Shown here piece after piece: positions 22,406 to 32,244 of a DNA stretch of 64,000 bases. A model generated the notes under the pieces. That model was given only the letters and a program-made list of their open reading frames with translations, was not told where the DNA came from and ran no database searches. This stretch comes from Hyperoplus lanceolatus (taxonomy: Eukaryota; Chordata; Actinopteri; Uranoscopiformes; Ammodytidae): the NCBI GenBank assembly GCA_026929865.2, contig CM049405.1, forward strand, positions 24,254,001 through 24,318,000. The letters run 5' to 3'. A program made the position numbers and the translations under genes. Positions within the stretch are counted from its first letter, which is position 1. Each line of letters starts with the position of its first letter.

Positions 22406-24485
22406 CATCCATCAGGGTTCTTTCTACACGCGGCACTGAACGACTGGGACAATTCAGTCACATTGCATCAAAACAAACAACACAGAACATTCCAAACCCA
22501 CCAACGCAGACCCCCAACCAAGTGAGGGCTCCTTTCCTTGATGAACCTAACCTTTATGCCTGCTGTGCGTTCTCTGGAACGTACATGCCCGGAATAAAAT
22601 TGTTTTTATACAATAATGGATAGGATCAGAAGACTTAACCATCGTATCATTTACTGGACATGTTTGGGCTTCAATTGAACTCAGGATTGTACATTTATTT
22701 CATATTGTAAGGGGGTTTTGTTGAGCAGAAAAACACTGTTGCACAATAATATATTCCAGTTTCAAAGAGTTCAATATGTTCAAAGAAGTGATTTTATACT
22801 GACCCTGTGTTGTATAAATGGTGCAATCAGCTATTGAAAATAGGAGGAGGGTGTAAGATACTGATATTATTGACAAAACTACAGCCCTGTTTAGCCATCT
22901 ATAAGCTACAAATATGTGAAATTAAAGGTTAATGATATAGACATATAATGAGCACCTTGTTTCAGATGGAAACAAATATATGACCACACAGCAGGGAACA
23001 GTGCAGGAAGGGCTTGGAAAACACATCAATGAGTTTTTCCATATAAATATTTTATTGTGAATCAATAGATACACTGTTGGAAATACTCACTGTAGCATCA
23101 CATGAGGTTTAACCGGCAACTGAAAGTACAGTATGTCCTCCTGTTGACGAAGTTTTCCAAAAAATGGCATGTCAGTGGCCAGCTTCTTGAGTAAATACAT
23201 TTTAAGACTGCATTTGTTTATTACATTAGCCTCAATTTAAAGTTGTTATGGCAAACATGTTAACAGTTGACAACTTACAAATCCTGCATAGATAGAGCAA
23301 CATTTGCAATCACTGGGCTAAATGATTCAAGTCTGATATTAAAGCTATTATGAGTGACTTACTTCACCCCCATGGGGAATTCTAAGTAAATACTACATTG
23401 TCGGCACCTTCTGTGACCGTACATGGGAGCATTTGAGCAAATGGAAAATATTTACCAGCCTGCATTAGCCTCTCTAAGCACTGAGCTAGTCAGACATAAG
23501 GCTAACTGTCTACTTGGGCTGGATAATAGTGGGAATAATTCAAGCACCTGTTTTCACACCATAAGGTTTGTTATGGAGGGGCAGGAGTGCACGCTAGAAC
23601 AGAATGGTTAGAAATCGGAGCAGTGTTGCACGCTGATAGAGGGGCTTAAGGAGTCACTGAGGTGTGTAAAACTCACCTTGGCCTAGAGCATCTGCTCTCT
23701 GCGTAAAGCACAGAGCTCATAAAGTGGGATCTTTTGTCTGACGAACTCTGGCCCGCCCCAATGAAAACTGGGGAGCAAATGTGTAATGTAATTCAATCTG
23801 GACGCCGCAATGGCTTTTATGTCTGTGAAGCGGACAGTGAACACATCTGCAGGTTTCCATCTCAGTGTATAGCCCGACCCTAATTTGTTTGTCATTACTG
23901 GCTTGGCTTTCATCTGTGGGTTTCTCTGTGAGTGTATCTGGCAGCCGCGGCGTAGTGTGTGTAATAGACTGTTCTCACAGCCTCTTCTCCAGATGCAGGG
24001 CCCCTGTCCAGTGACCCTTTTTCATCAACTGTCCACACTGATGTCACCGCACGGGATAATTATGAAGAAAACATGGGCAAAATGTCCTTCATTCTCATAT
24101 GGAACTTTTTCTATGAGTCAGGATATTTTTGGAGACACAGAGAAAAGGGAAGGGAGGCATGTGCAAAGAGATGAGATTTTAATGATGTGGACCCAGTGTC
24201 AACATTCATGAAACGGATTAGAATATTGCAGCTAATAGCAGGCATCTGTTATTCTTTATTCATAGTTTTTTTCTTTTTTGTACACAGTGCATTTACATAT
24301 TAGTCAGCGTTTTATTTTGGGATCCAGCCGGTTTCATGTTATATCATATTCTAAACTGATATCTCATTAGATTTAGATTCATTTTAACACTTGTTCTTGA
24401 GCCACAATAGATGTACCTACATGATCTACAAGAGTCTGCCTTTAAAGTACAACTCACTACATATACTTACCTATTTTAGGGAGCA
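22406..24485. other. Unique DNA, no gene supported
   Basis: No recognisable coding domain or repeat boundary. A region at about 23640-24060 is less AT-rich and could be conserved non-coding DNA; only a cross-species alignment would show it. Confidence 0.45.
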
Positions 24486-24660
24486 ATTAGTTAACACTTT
24501 ATGCTAATTTTCAGGTTCATACTTGCATTTTTCTTGTCTACGAGAACAGGTTTAAAAGGTTTATCGTACCTCTTTTCATCTTATGTCTGAAATGTTCTGT
24601 TTTAGTGCCTGTCTCTTTAAGGCCCCTATCTATTCAGCTCTGATTGGTCAGCACCCACAG
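24486..24660 (+). repeat. Dispersed repeat family P, copy 1
   Basis: Shares the order TGCTAATTTTCAG, then CCTGTCTCTTTAAG, then a TGATTGGTC-like segment with the copies at 30565-30850 and 41585-41800. Boundaries are unclear. Confidence 0.55.
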
Positions 24661-25371
24661 TCCTGAGGAGGCAACGTCCACCAACTCCAAACATGGACGG
24701 CCATGTTTCCAGTCTTCTGCAGTCCCAATGTCTCTATTACTGTACGTAACAACAAAGCATTGTAGTATAATTTTCCAAAAAATGCACCTTTAAAAACAAT
24801 ATCATTATTGCACTGGCTTAAACGAGGCTCAATCATCACACGGTTTCTCTCAGACATTTTGACCGTCCCTGAAAATCAAATGCTCCAACATGGCTAGAGG
24901 GTATACACCTAAAATCAAAGCAAGCTGTGTTTGCTGTGCAACAGGCTAATTTTCCAAGAAAACATGAAAGCAACATAATGGTAACACAAAAGTTTTCACC
25001 AAAACTAAAATAAATTCATGGTTGGTCCTCAGATGGTGGGATTTTTAGCATCCATAAAAAATTTAATTTTGGTAAATATGTGGCATTTTAGATGATACGA
25101 TCCTTATCGTCACGATTGAATATTAAACAAAACATGCATAATATTTAGTTATGAATTGCTTGAGGTCCAAGAGGAACATTCTTTGGGTTGGACAGAAATA
25201 TATACGTAATGTGATTTGATGAAATATTAAAACCCACATTAAGTACAGGAATATGCTGAGTCTTTAAATGGCAAGACATTCAAATTATTTAGGGCTTACA
25301 GTAAAAGCATAGAAACTGGAGATGCAGCATTCACTCAACGACAGCAATAGGCATGACATACTGTTCCCACA

Positions 25372-25374
<3 letters not shown>
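24661..25374. other. Unassigned AT-rich DNA
   Basis: No gene or clear repeat seen. Confidence 0.4.

Positions 25375-25437
<63 letters not shown>
25375..25437 (+). repeat. (AC)n microsatellite
   Basis: About 63 bp of pure AC repeat. Confidence 0.97.
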
Positions 25438-25442
<5 letters not shown>

Positions 25443-26883
25443 CTACATAACCAACAGTGGACTAAAATTCTACACTAAGGACTTTTGGAATGAAGGATTA
25501 TTTATTTTTAATAGGACTACCTTTATCCCATGGATTGCATCTACTTTTGCCCTTATTAACTTCATTCTTGAGTCAGAAGGAAAACCCTGTCACTGGTCTA
25601 AGAGAGTGTTTAAAATCATGCTAAGGGCTTAGTGTGCAACTTCTGTCGCTCCCATGAGGAATTCTGAGTAATTACAACACCGTTGTCAGCTCATCTACAT
25701 GAGGTGAGCCTTCTGTCATTGTTGATCAACATTTGAAGTCTCACTTTTAAAGCCACATAAAACATTACTGAATCACGGAAGTACTTGAATAAATGTCCCA
25801 AACCTTTGTTTGTGACAATCACATGTTGTTTACCATTCATAATTGTTATCACCTTTTGAGAAAAGCAGATGCAGACTCATGCAAGCTGGTAAGTGTCTAG
25901 TAACTGATATGTTATGATGCAGATGTGATGGTAATATTACAAATAAACATTCATTTGTTCAGTATAATCACTGAATCGGATTATGTCTCCCTTTTTACGT
26001 CCTTATGCATTTGTGCTGCAATGTGAATGCCCATGGTATATTTGAGACGGAAATTATGTCATGATCTGCCAGTGAACAGTGAACCGTGGACCCCAAAGCA
26101 TTTTTCAGTTGTTAGTGATGCTAGATTCTTAGTTTCACACATTCACAGCTGTCCAGCTATCTCAGAGGAAACACAATATGGTGTAGGGTCTATTTCATGT
26201 TAGTGTTTTGGCTGTTATAAGTTAGCATTCCTCTACTGGAATTTATATATATTCTTCTTTGTGGCATTTAAGCTAAATATATTTGTTCAGCATGTGGCAA
26301 ATTGTGGAATGGTAAGTACATGAACAGACAAGTACTTAGTATTTTTTTCCAATGCTGCAAATCTGCACAGATGTGTCCAGAGACTGTACCAGATATTTAG
26401 TGCTCTCTGTTTTCTATAACTTATATAACTTCAATGTTACAGCTATAAAAAGGCCCCCTATTATAATTGAATGTGTTGTCCCTCGAACAGAGATTAACTT
26501 TAAATGAAAGACCCCGTAAATAAATTGTAACTGAACCCATCATTATTGATGCTATGTTTAGCCCGACGACAACTAATGGCTGGTTTTGTATTCGACAAGG
26601 ATCTTTTTCAGGAAATCTAACATCATGCGCTGGCTCAGCAAATTATCTCAGGAATGAATGGTTGCATGAAAATCCTTTTTAAGTGCCTTTTTTGTAAGAT
26701 AAGAAGGGTGCCAGGTATGTGTTTAATCACTACAAATAGTATCAATCAATGCAGAATGCTGACCTGTAGTCAAATTGTATGTTGTTCAGTTTAAAATGTG
26801 TGGAAACACATTAATCTATATCGTGTGAAACACTGGGTATACATAACAGGGGATGAGGAGTAACATCAAACACACACACGCAC
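25438..26883. other. Unassigned AT-rich DNA
   Basis: No coding domain, RNA or clear repeat seen. It ends at a CA-rich patch (about 26870-26892) that abuts a truncated LINE. Confidence 0.45.
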
Positions 26884-26896
26884 ACACACACCAGAA

Positions 26897-27846
26897 CCTT
26901 GTTGTCTCAAAGGTTCTGGAGAAAATTATAGCTGAACAACTATTGGAACATTTAGAGTCTAACCAGCTGCTTCATCCACAGCAGTTTGGGTTTAGACAGA
27001 AATACTCAACTGAAACAGCTAATCGTTATTTGCTTGAAAACATAAAAGCTTCAATGGATAAAGGAAACGTTGTTGGGGCAGTGTTCCTAGACCTAAAAAA
27101 GGCCTTTGACACGGTAAACCACAGTACTCTAATGAACAAGTTAAAACAGTTCAAAATGTCATCAGAATCTCTGCAGTGGTTCACATCTTACCTGGAGGGG
27201 AGAGAGCAATGTGTCAGGGTTAATGGGGTCAGGTCCCATCTGCGTGCCAGCAGCATGGGAGTACCGCAAGGGTCTGTACTTGGTCCACTGTTGTTTTCTA
27301 TGTATATCAATGACCTACCAAACTGCTGTCCGGGGTACAACTGTCAAATGTATGCTGATGACACTGTTATCCATGTGTCCAGTAAAACACCCAGCTTAGC
27401 AGGTGAGCACCTGACACAAGCATTACTCAGCATTTCAAAATGGCTTGAGCTGTCTCAGTTGACCATTAATGTGAAGAAAACCGTCTCTATGTGCTTCTCC
27501 ATCCGTAATAGACCTGTCACCGATGTTTTTGAGGTACGGATCAAAAATTAATTAATAGAATCAGTAAATGAAGTAAAATATCTGGGCATCATTCTGGATA
27601 AGAATTTAAAATTTGTTACGCAGGTTATGTATGTTGCAAAGAAGGTCAAACTAAATCTGAACTGTTTCCGTTTTATAAGAGGGGACTTGCCATGTCAAAC
27701 GGCCAAATTATTTATGGACGCTATGATTTTTTCTCATTTGTCATACTGTATCACATCATGGTCACAAGCTTCTTCTACCACATTAAAACCTATCTTTTCA
27801 ATATACAAACAGGCAATAAAAGTCATGGACCGGAAACCCATGAGAT
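26897..27846 (+). pseudogene. LINE reverse transcriptase, first part
   Basis: Reverse-transcriptase blocks in order: KVLEKIIAEQL, QFGFRQKYSTETA, FLDLKKAFDTVNH, GVPQGSVLGPLLFSMYIND and catalytic QMYADDTV. A stop at 27549-27551 follows VRIKN, and the protein sense continues as VNEVKYLGIILDKNLKF. The region up to KQAIKVMDRKPM (about 27846) is the thumb/C-terminal connector. The N-terminal endonuclease is missing. CR1/L2-group assignment is by motif resemblance. Confidence 0.88.
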
Positions 27847-27938
27847 GGTGTAGGTACCAGATCGACTCGGGCTGCAAGATTGACTCGGGGTCCTAGATGC
27901 GCGATTATGACGCACTTCCTGTAAACTTTGTCTTTTAA

Positions 27939-27970
27939 ATGCGCATGCGCTATGGTTATGCGCATGCGCT
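27939..27970 (+). promoter_or_regulatory. Two NRF1-like sites inside the 1.6-kb element
   Basis: ATGCGCATGCGCT occurs twice (27939-27951 and 27958-27970). GCGCATGCGC is the core of the nuclear respiratory factor 1 site, a common activator of CpG-type promoters. The pair lies just inside the left inverted repeat and upstream of a strong splice donor. Binding is not shown. Confidence 0.45.
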
Positions 27971-28425
27971 CTGTTTATCCCACTTGGTTATCCCGCTATC
28001 TCGGTAAGTATTAAGGTTAACGATCTCTAATGATTTTCTAATTTAAGACTATGAATAATAATCTAATGTACAAAGATAAACCTTAGTCATACGCTTATCA
28101 AATTACTGAAATTAAACATACATTGTATAACATGACCGTTTGCTTTGATAAGATAATATTCGAAAAAATAAATGTTACTATTTGCTGATAGTTATAGCAG
28201 CACTAACAGGACAGTATATTTACATATTTTACTTTAACATGGTGTATATTCATAATGGGGACAAACTCAATGTTTTTCTAACGGCCTATATGTTAGGGAA
28301 GTATGGGGATTGGAACGTGAACATCTCTTTAACACTTTGTTTCCTGTCTGTTATCAGGACCCCATCGTGCAGCCCATCCTGGACCCCATCAATCATGAAA
28401 ATAAATAATAAAAAGAATTGATGAA
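27939..28425 (+). other. Possible mini transcription unit (two exons, poly(A) signal)
   Basis: Downstream of the NRF1-like pair, CTATCTCG meets a strong donor (GTAAGTATT, GT at 28003-28004 approximately). About 350 bp on, a pyrimidine-rich acceptor ends TGTCTGTTATCAG near 28357. It is followed by GACCCC repeats and two AATAAA signals at about 28400-28412. A frame from the ATG at 27939 would stay open through this junction for about 42 codons, ending in TGA. The peptide resembles nothing known. Each signal alone is common; the ordered set is suggestive only. Confidence 0.3.
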
Positions 28426-29325
28426 AATTAAGATTCAACACTGGCTTTATTCAACATCTAGATGTTTCAAACAAAAGTTGTTATACAAAAATGTATTGTT
28501 TTAATATTATCAACTAGCAGAGCTTCATGATATCTATTATTCCAAAAGTGTACCCTATTCACCTGCTGTGTCACACATTAAGTGAACTATTCCCATTGAG
28601 AAATGTTCTGCAGAGACTCACTGTAATAGTAGGCTGTTTGGACAGTCGATGGCATTGCTGCAAGACACTACAAAAGGTGGTATATGTGGTTGAATAAGTA
28701 AAATACAAATCAGATTAAACAAAATCTGATGTACTTTTTTATTTTATTTAATGAAGGTTGAATGAATGAATCTATTTATCAGTGATGCAAGACACTACAA
28801 ATGCTCCAGGGGCTGGAAATTATACATCTGAGCCACACCTTTACATTTTTTAACTGATAAATATCATTATGAAACTCTCATTATACACATTGTTTTTCAG
28901 TGTGATGTAAAATAACAGTGAACCCAGGGGATAGTTGTTCTTTTAATAAAATAGTATTTCTTAAAATACATGCTAGAGTACATTAAACTAAAATACTCAT
29001 TCAATGTTCAAAGTATTATTAAATAAATGTTTAATTTAGCACTCAAACAGGGTTAAAACCGGGGGTTAAACCTTGCTAAACTATAAATTCGTATAAAATA
29101 AAATGTAATTTAACCTTAATAATGAGAGATGACTACTATAAGCCAAACGTAACAACTAATTTTAAACCTTGCAGAACAATAAATAAATCGATCTATCTAT
29201 GGAGCCTACTGGCTAAGCTATCAGCTAGCGCGATCTTTTACATGTTGTTTGAGTTTCGCACCATCAGCTATCGCGATCTTTTCAAATGTTGTGTATGTCC
29301 ACAATGCTTTGCAGTAGCGTAGCAG

Positions 29326-29420
29326 TAGCGTAGCAGTATCTATGGTGACAACGTCAAGTGTCGATACGTCTTGCCGTTGCGTAGCAGTATCTATGGTGAC
29401 AACGTCAAGTGTTGATACGT
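29326..29420 (+). repeat. Tandem duplication near the right inverted repeat
   Basis: About 43 bp containing GCGTAGCAGTATCTATGGTG and ACAACGTCAAGTGTYGATAC occur twice in a row. GCAGTAGCGTA repeats also precede them. A paired copy of a TCAGCTA..CGCGATCTTTT segment lies just upstream (29220-29285). Confidence 0.85.
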
Positions 29421-29481
29421 CATCAGTAGGCGCAGGACCCCGAGTCAATCTTGCAGCCCGAGTCGATCTGGTACCTACACC

Positions 29482-29829
29482 GGCATCACTGTGGCATTCT
29501 AAAAAAACACAACCTTCTCACCTTTGATAACTTTATTAATTTGAGTAATCTTAAATTGTTTTTCAAGTGTGTAAATAACCATGTGTCACCACTGTTGTCT
29601 GAATTGGCCATCAGACGTCAGAGCTCTCGTCGGGCAAATACACGAGCCTCCATCAATGGTGATTGTCTTGTTCCAATGCACAAGACATCTTTCGGTCAGT
29701 CTGTTTTCTCTGTAAAGGGGGCAAAACTGTAGAACCTCTTGCCCACTAGTCTAAAACTAGAGACTATTAGCAGCACTTTTAACAGAGAACTTAAACAACG
29801 GCTCAAATCAAATCAACAGTGCTCACACA
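29482..29829 (+). pseudogene. LINE reverse transcriptase, C-terminal part after the insertion
   Basis: The sense resumes with CGILKKHNLLTFDNF and continues through CVNNHVSPLLSEL and NGDCLVPMHKTSFGQSVFSV. An in-frame stop at 29730-29732 follows GAKL. The same sense then reads NLLPTSLKLETISSTFNREL to about 29829. These are the typical last residues of this LINE group. Together with 26897-27846 it is one gene split by the 1.6-kb element. Confidence 0.85.
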
Positions 29830-30150
29830 AATAATTTACAACTGGTGTATTGTTTGATCATGCTGCCTTTGTTTTACCCTACGTATTCTATATATATATA
29901 TATATTTGACTTATTATATTGCTGCTCTGTACTCCATTGTATACTGCATTTTTACTCTTTTAATTGTCCGTTTGTATCAGTATTTTGATCTTGTTTTTGT
30001 TTTGACTTGTTTATTTTGTTGTTTTTAAAAGCCTCCTGTGGACAGGTGTTGTAAACTAGCATTTATGCTAATACACTGAAAACATTGCATCTGCTTCATC
30101 CAATGTCATTGTCATGTCCATACACAAATAAAATAAAATCAATCAATCAC

Positions 30151-30564
30151 ACACTTGCTCCAGATATAATTTAATCCTAACTAAACAAAATCAATGAAGC
30201 TCCCCTTGAGAATAATAACCAATTTCTCCCCTCCAAAGAAGATAACACAATTTGTTGAGATTCTTCAACTACAATAAAAGTCTGCAAACCCAGGCTGACA
30301 TGAACAAAAGTGATTGAGTGGCTGAACCCCACTCGGTCATGTCTGCAGATGTCCTGCCTGAGCCCCAGCCTCTGGCCTCCTTCTCATGTATTCTACTGGT
30401 CTGACTGCCACTTCCCTGGCCCGACCTTCAGTCAGATCACCAGCTGCCAGAAACCTTTATTGACCTCCAGCCCTTCTGGCCGACCGGGCAGACCTCAGCC
30501 CATTTGATTGTGGTTTCCTGCTCTGCCTCTGGTAGGCTTTGGTATGTTCTTGTTTTCATTTAAA
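30151..30564. other. Unassigned DNA
   Basis: No gene or repeat boundary seen. Confidence 0.4.
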
Positions 30565-30850
30565 GGTCACATAGTATGCTAATTTTCAGTTTCAAAATTG
30601 TAATGTGGGTTTTCACTAGCAACTGTTTTCATGGTGCAGTGTCCAAAAACACACTTTATACTTCTCAAAGTGCCTTTGCTGAATCTCCACTTTTCAGCCT
30701 CTGTCTGAAAAGACAATGGTTCTGAAGGGCACCGCTTAAGCCTGTCTCTTTAAGCCCCGCCTTCCAAAACAACTCAGTCTGCTCTTATTGGCCCTGATTC
30801 TAACTGCAGGTTTGAATGTAACTGCCAGTTAGATTCAGGGGGATCTGGGG
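30565..30850 (+). repeat. Dispersed repeat family P, copy 2
   Basis: Contains TATGCTAATTTTCAG, CACTTTTCAGCCTCTGTCTG, then CCTGTCTCTTTAAGCCCCGC and a CTGCTCTTATTGGCCC segment. It aligns by eye with 41585-41800 over most of its length and more weakly with 24486-24660. The element type is unknown. Confidence 0.65.
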
Positions 30851-31900
30851 GTTAATTTTCATTTTGTATAATGAGTGACCATTGACCATCTAAGTGCGGT
30901 CATATTCTCACTGAAGACGCTTTTCTATAAACAGCTGCAGCAGAATGTTGTGTCCCATTGGTTGTGCTGAGTGGCTAAATGTCCAATATTTACCTAATTA
31001 TCCTTTTAATTACTGATAATGCTTTTCCCAGAGTGTGCCAAAAGTCAATGAGGAAGCAAGCAGAGCCTTTTTGTCTGTCATATATGGGCCTGTAGTTATA
31101 GCGGTAGTGACAGCAGAATGGTGAATGGAATAGTGCAACAATATATTATGGTCAAAAGCATACAGATAGACGGTTTGCTTTTTGACATAATAGTTAAAAG
31201 TCAAAATCATATTATCAAAATCAATGTAAGGACTGAGAAACCAACATGAGCTCATGAAGTCATAATAGCGTATGTTTCATTTTGTCGTAAATTACCAAAA
31301 CCATTGTGTCTGAAAAAAAAACTAAATACTAACACTGGCAATTACTTTTTCAAAAAATAATAAAGCCCCTCGAGTACACATGAAGCATTAGCCGTCCCCC
31401 TTATGAGGTGCTATGCTTGGGCTCATAAGAAATAAATTAGACTTCAATCAAAACAGTAAAAGCAATATGGAAATAACTACCACCACTGTTCAAGGACCCC
31501 CTAATTGTAATGTACTCTGCAAGCACTTTAAATGACATAGACCATGCATGCCTCAAAGGAGCACTACCAGGCAAGCATGATGGATGGATGAACTGAGCCA
31601 CTTCTATAGAAAATTTGGTTGGGCAGCGGGGGAGTCTTTTGAAGAGAGACTATGTAATAGGAAAGTGAGTTGATAGCGTTACTTTTTTTATTATGAAGCC
31701 AACTAAGGCTATCTTGAAATGTAGTAAACGTTACAGCCGTGCGCTTTAAATCTGTCACCAGTAATGAAGGGCAGGGTGCTGCAATGAGTCCTTAGGGCAA
31801 AAGTCTAAACATGCATATTTATGCTACCATATATTGCAAACATCTCTTGAGGAAAGGCAAATAAATAAAATGATTGTATGACTAAATGTTATACTATATG
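30851..31900. other. Unassigned AT-rich DNA
   Basis: No coding domain or RNA gene seen. Confidence 0.4.
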
Positions 31901-31927
31901 TATAAATATATATATATATATATATAT

Positions 31928-32151
31928 TAGGGCTGTCAAGCGATTAAAAAAAAGTAATCTAATTAATTACAGGCTCTGCTTCTCTCTTTACTTTTCTCCC
32001 TTTCACCCGTGCGGGCTGTGTATGCAAGCTACAGGTGCAGCTGCGCACCACTTTTGCACCGGGTCAAAGGGCATTATAGAAGTGTGATTAATCTGCGTTA
32101 ATTTTTCTGTGATTAATTAATCGAAATTAACGCGTTAATTTGACAGCCCTA
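31928..32151. mobile_element. hAT-type MITE inserted in a TA array
   Basis: Ends TAGGGCTGTCAA in inverted orientation, 224 bp. Homopolymeric AAAAAAA and TTAACGCGTTAA lie near the ends. TA repeats on both sides (about 31903-31927 and 32152-32237) hide any exact 8-bp duplication (atatatat versus atattata). No coding. Confidence 0.8.
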
Positions 32152-32177
32152 ATATTATATATATTTTTATATATATG

Positions 32178-32182
<5 letters not shown>

Positions 32183-32237
<55 letters not shown>
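32183..32237 (+). repeat. (AT)n microsatellite
   Basis: About 55 bp of AT repeat between the MITE and the start of the RTE-type LINE. Confidence 0.95.

Positions 32238-32244
<7 letters not shown>

Larger units (their letters stand above)
27847..29481. mobile_element. 1.6-kb element with perfect 48-bp terminal inverted repeats
   Basis: Bases 27847-27894 are the exact reverse complement of 29434-29481, beginning GGTGTAGGTACCAGATCGAC. Each repeat itself holds two direct copies of AGATYGACTCGGG. The element splits a LINE reading frame. No transposase is seen, and no target duplication is obvious, so the superfamily is unknown. It carries paired GCGCATGCGC motifs, a good splice donor and acceptor, and polyadenylation signals (see separate entries). 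Near its right end a segment of about 43 bp is tandemly repeated (29326-29420). Confidence 0.9.
26893..30150 (+). mobile_element. CR1/L2-group LINE, 5'-truncated, split by a DNA element
   Basis: The plus-strand LINE begins mid reverse transcriptase next to a CA-rich patch and ends in an AATAAAATAAAATCAATCAATC-like tail (about 30127-30150). A 1.6-kb inverted-repeat element (27847-29481) interrupts it; the coding sense on both sides is contiguous. No target duplication could be fixed because of the CA-rich left flank. Confidence 0.82.

Noticed and set aside
22405-22540. FFLHAALNDWDNSV-like segment resembling a LINE C-terminus
   Set aside because: Too short and isolated to support; no flanking blocks in any frame.
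29320-29430. CRISPR-like array
   Set aside because: The short tandem copies have no regular spacers, and the setting is vertebrate DNA; it is a simple tandem duplication.
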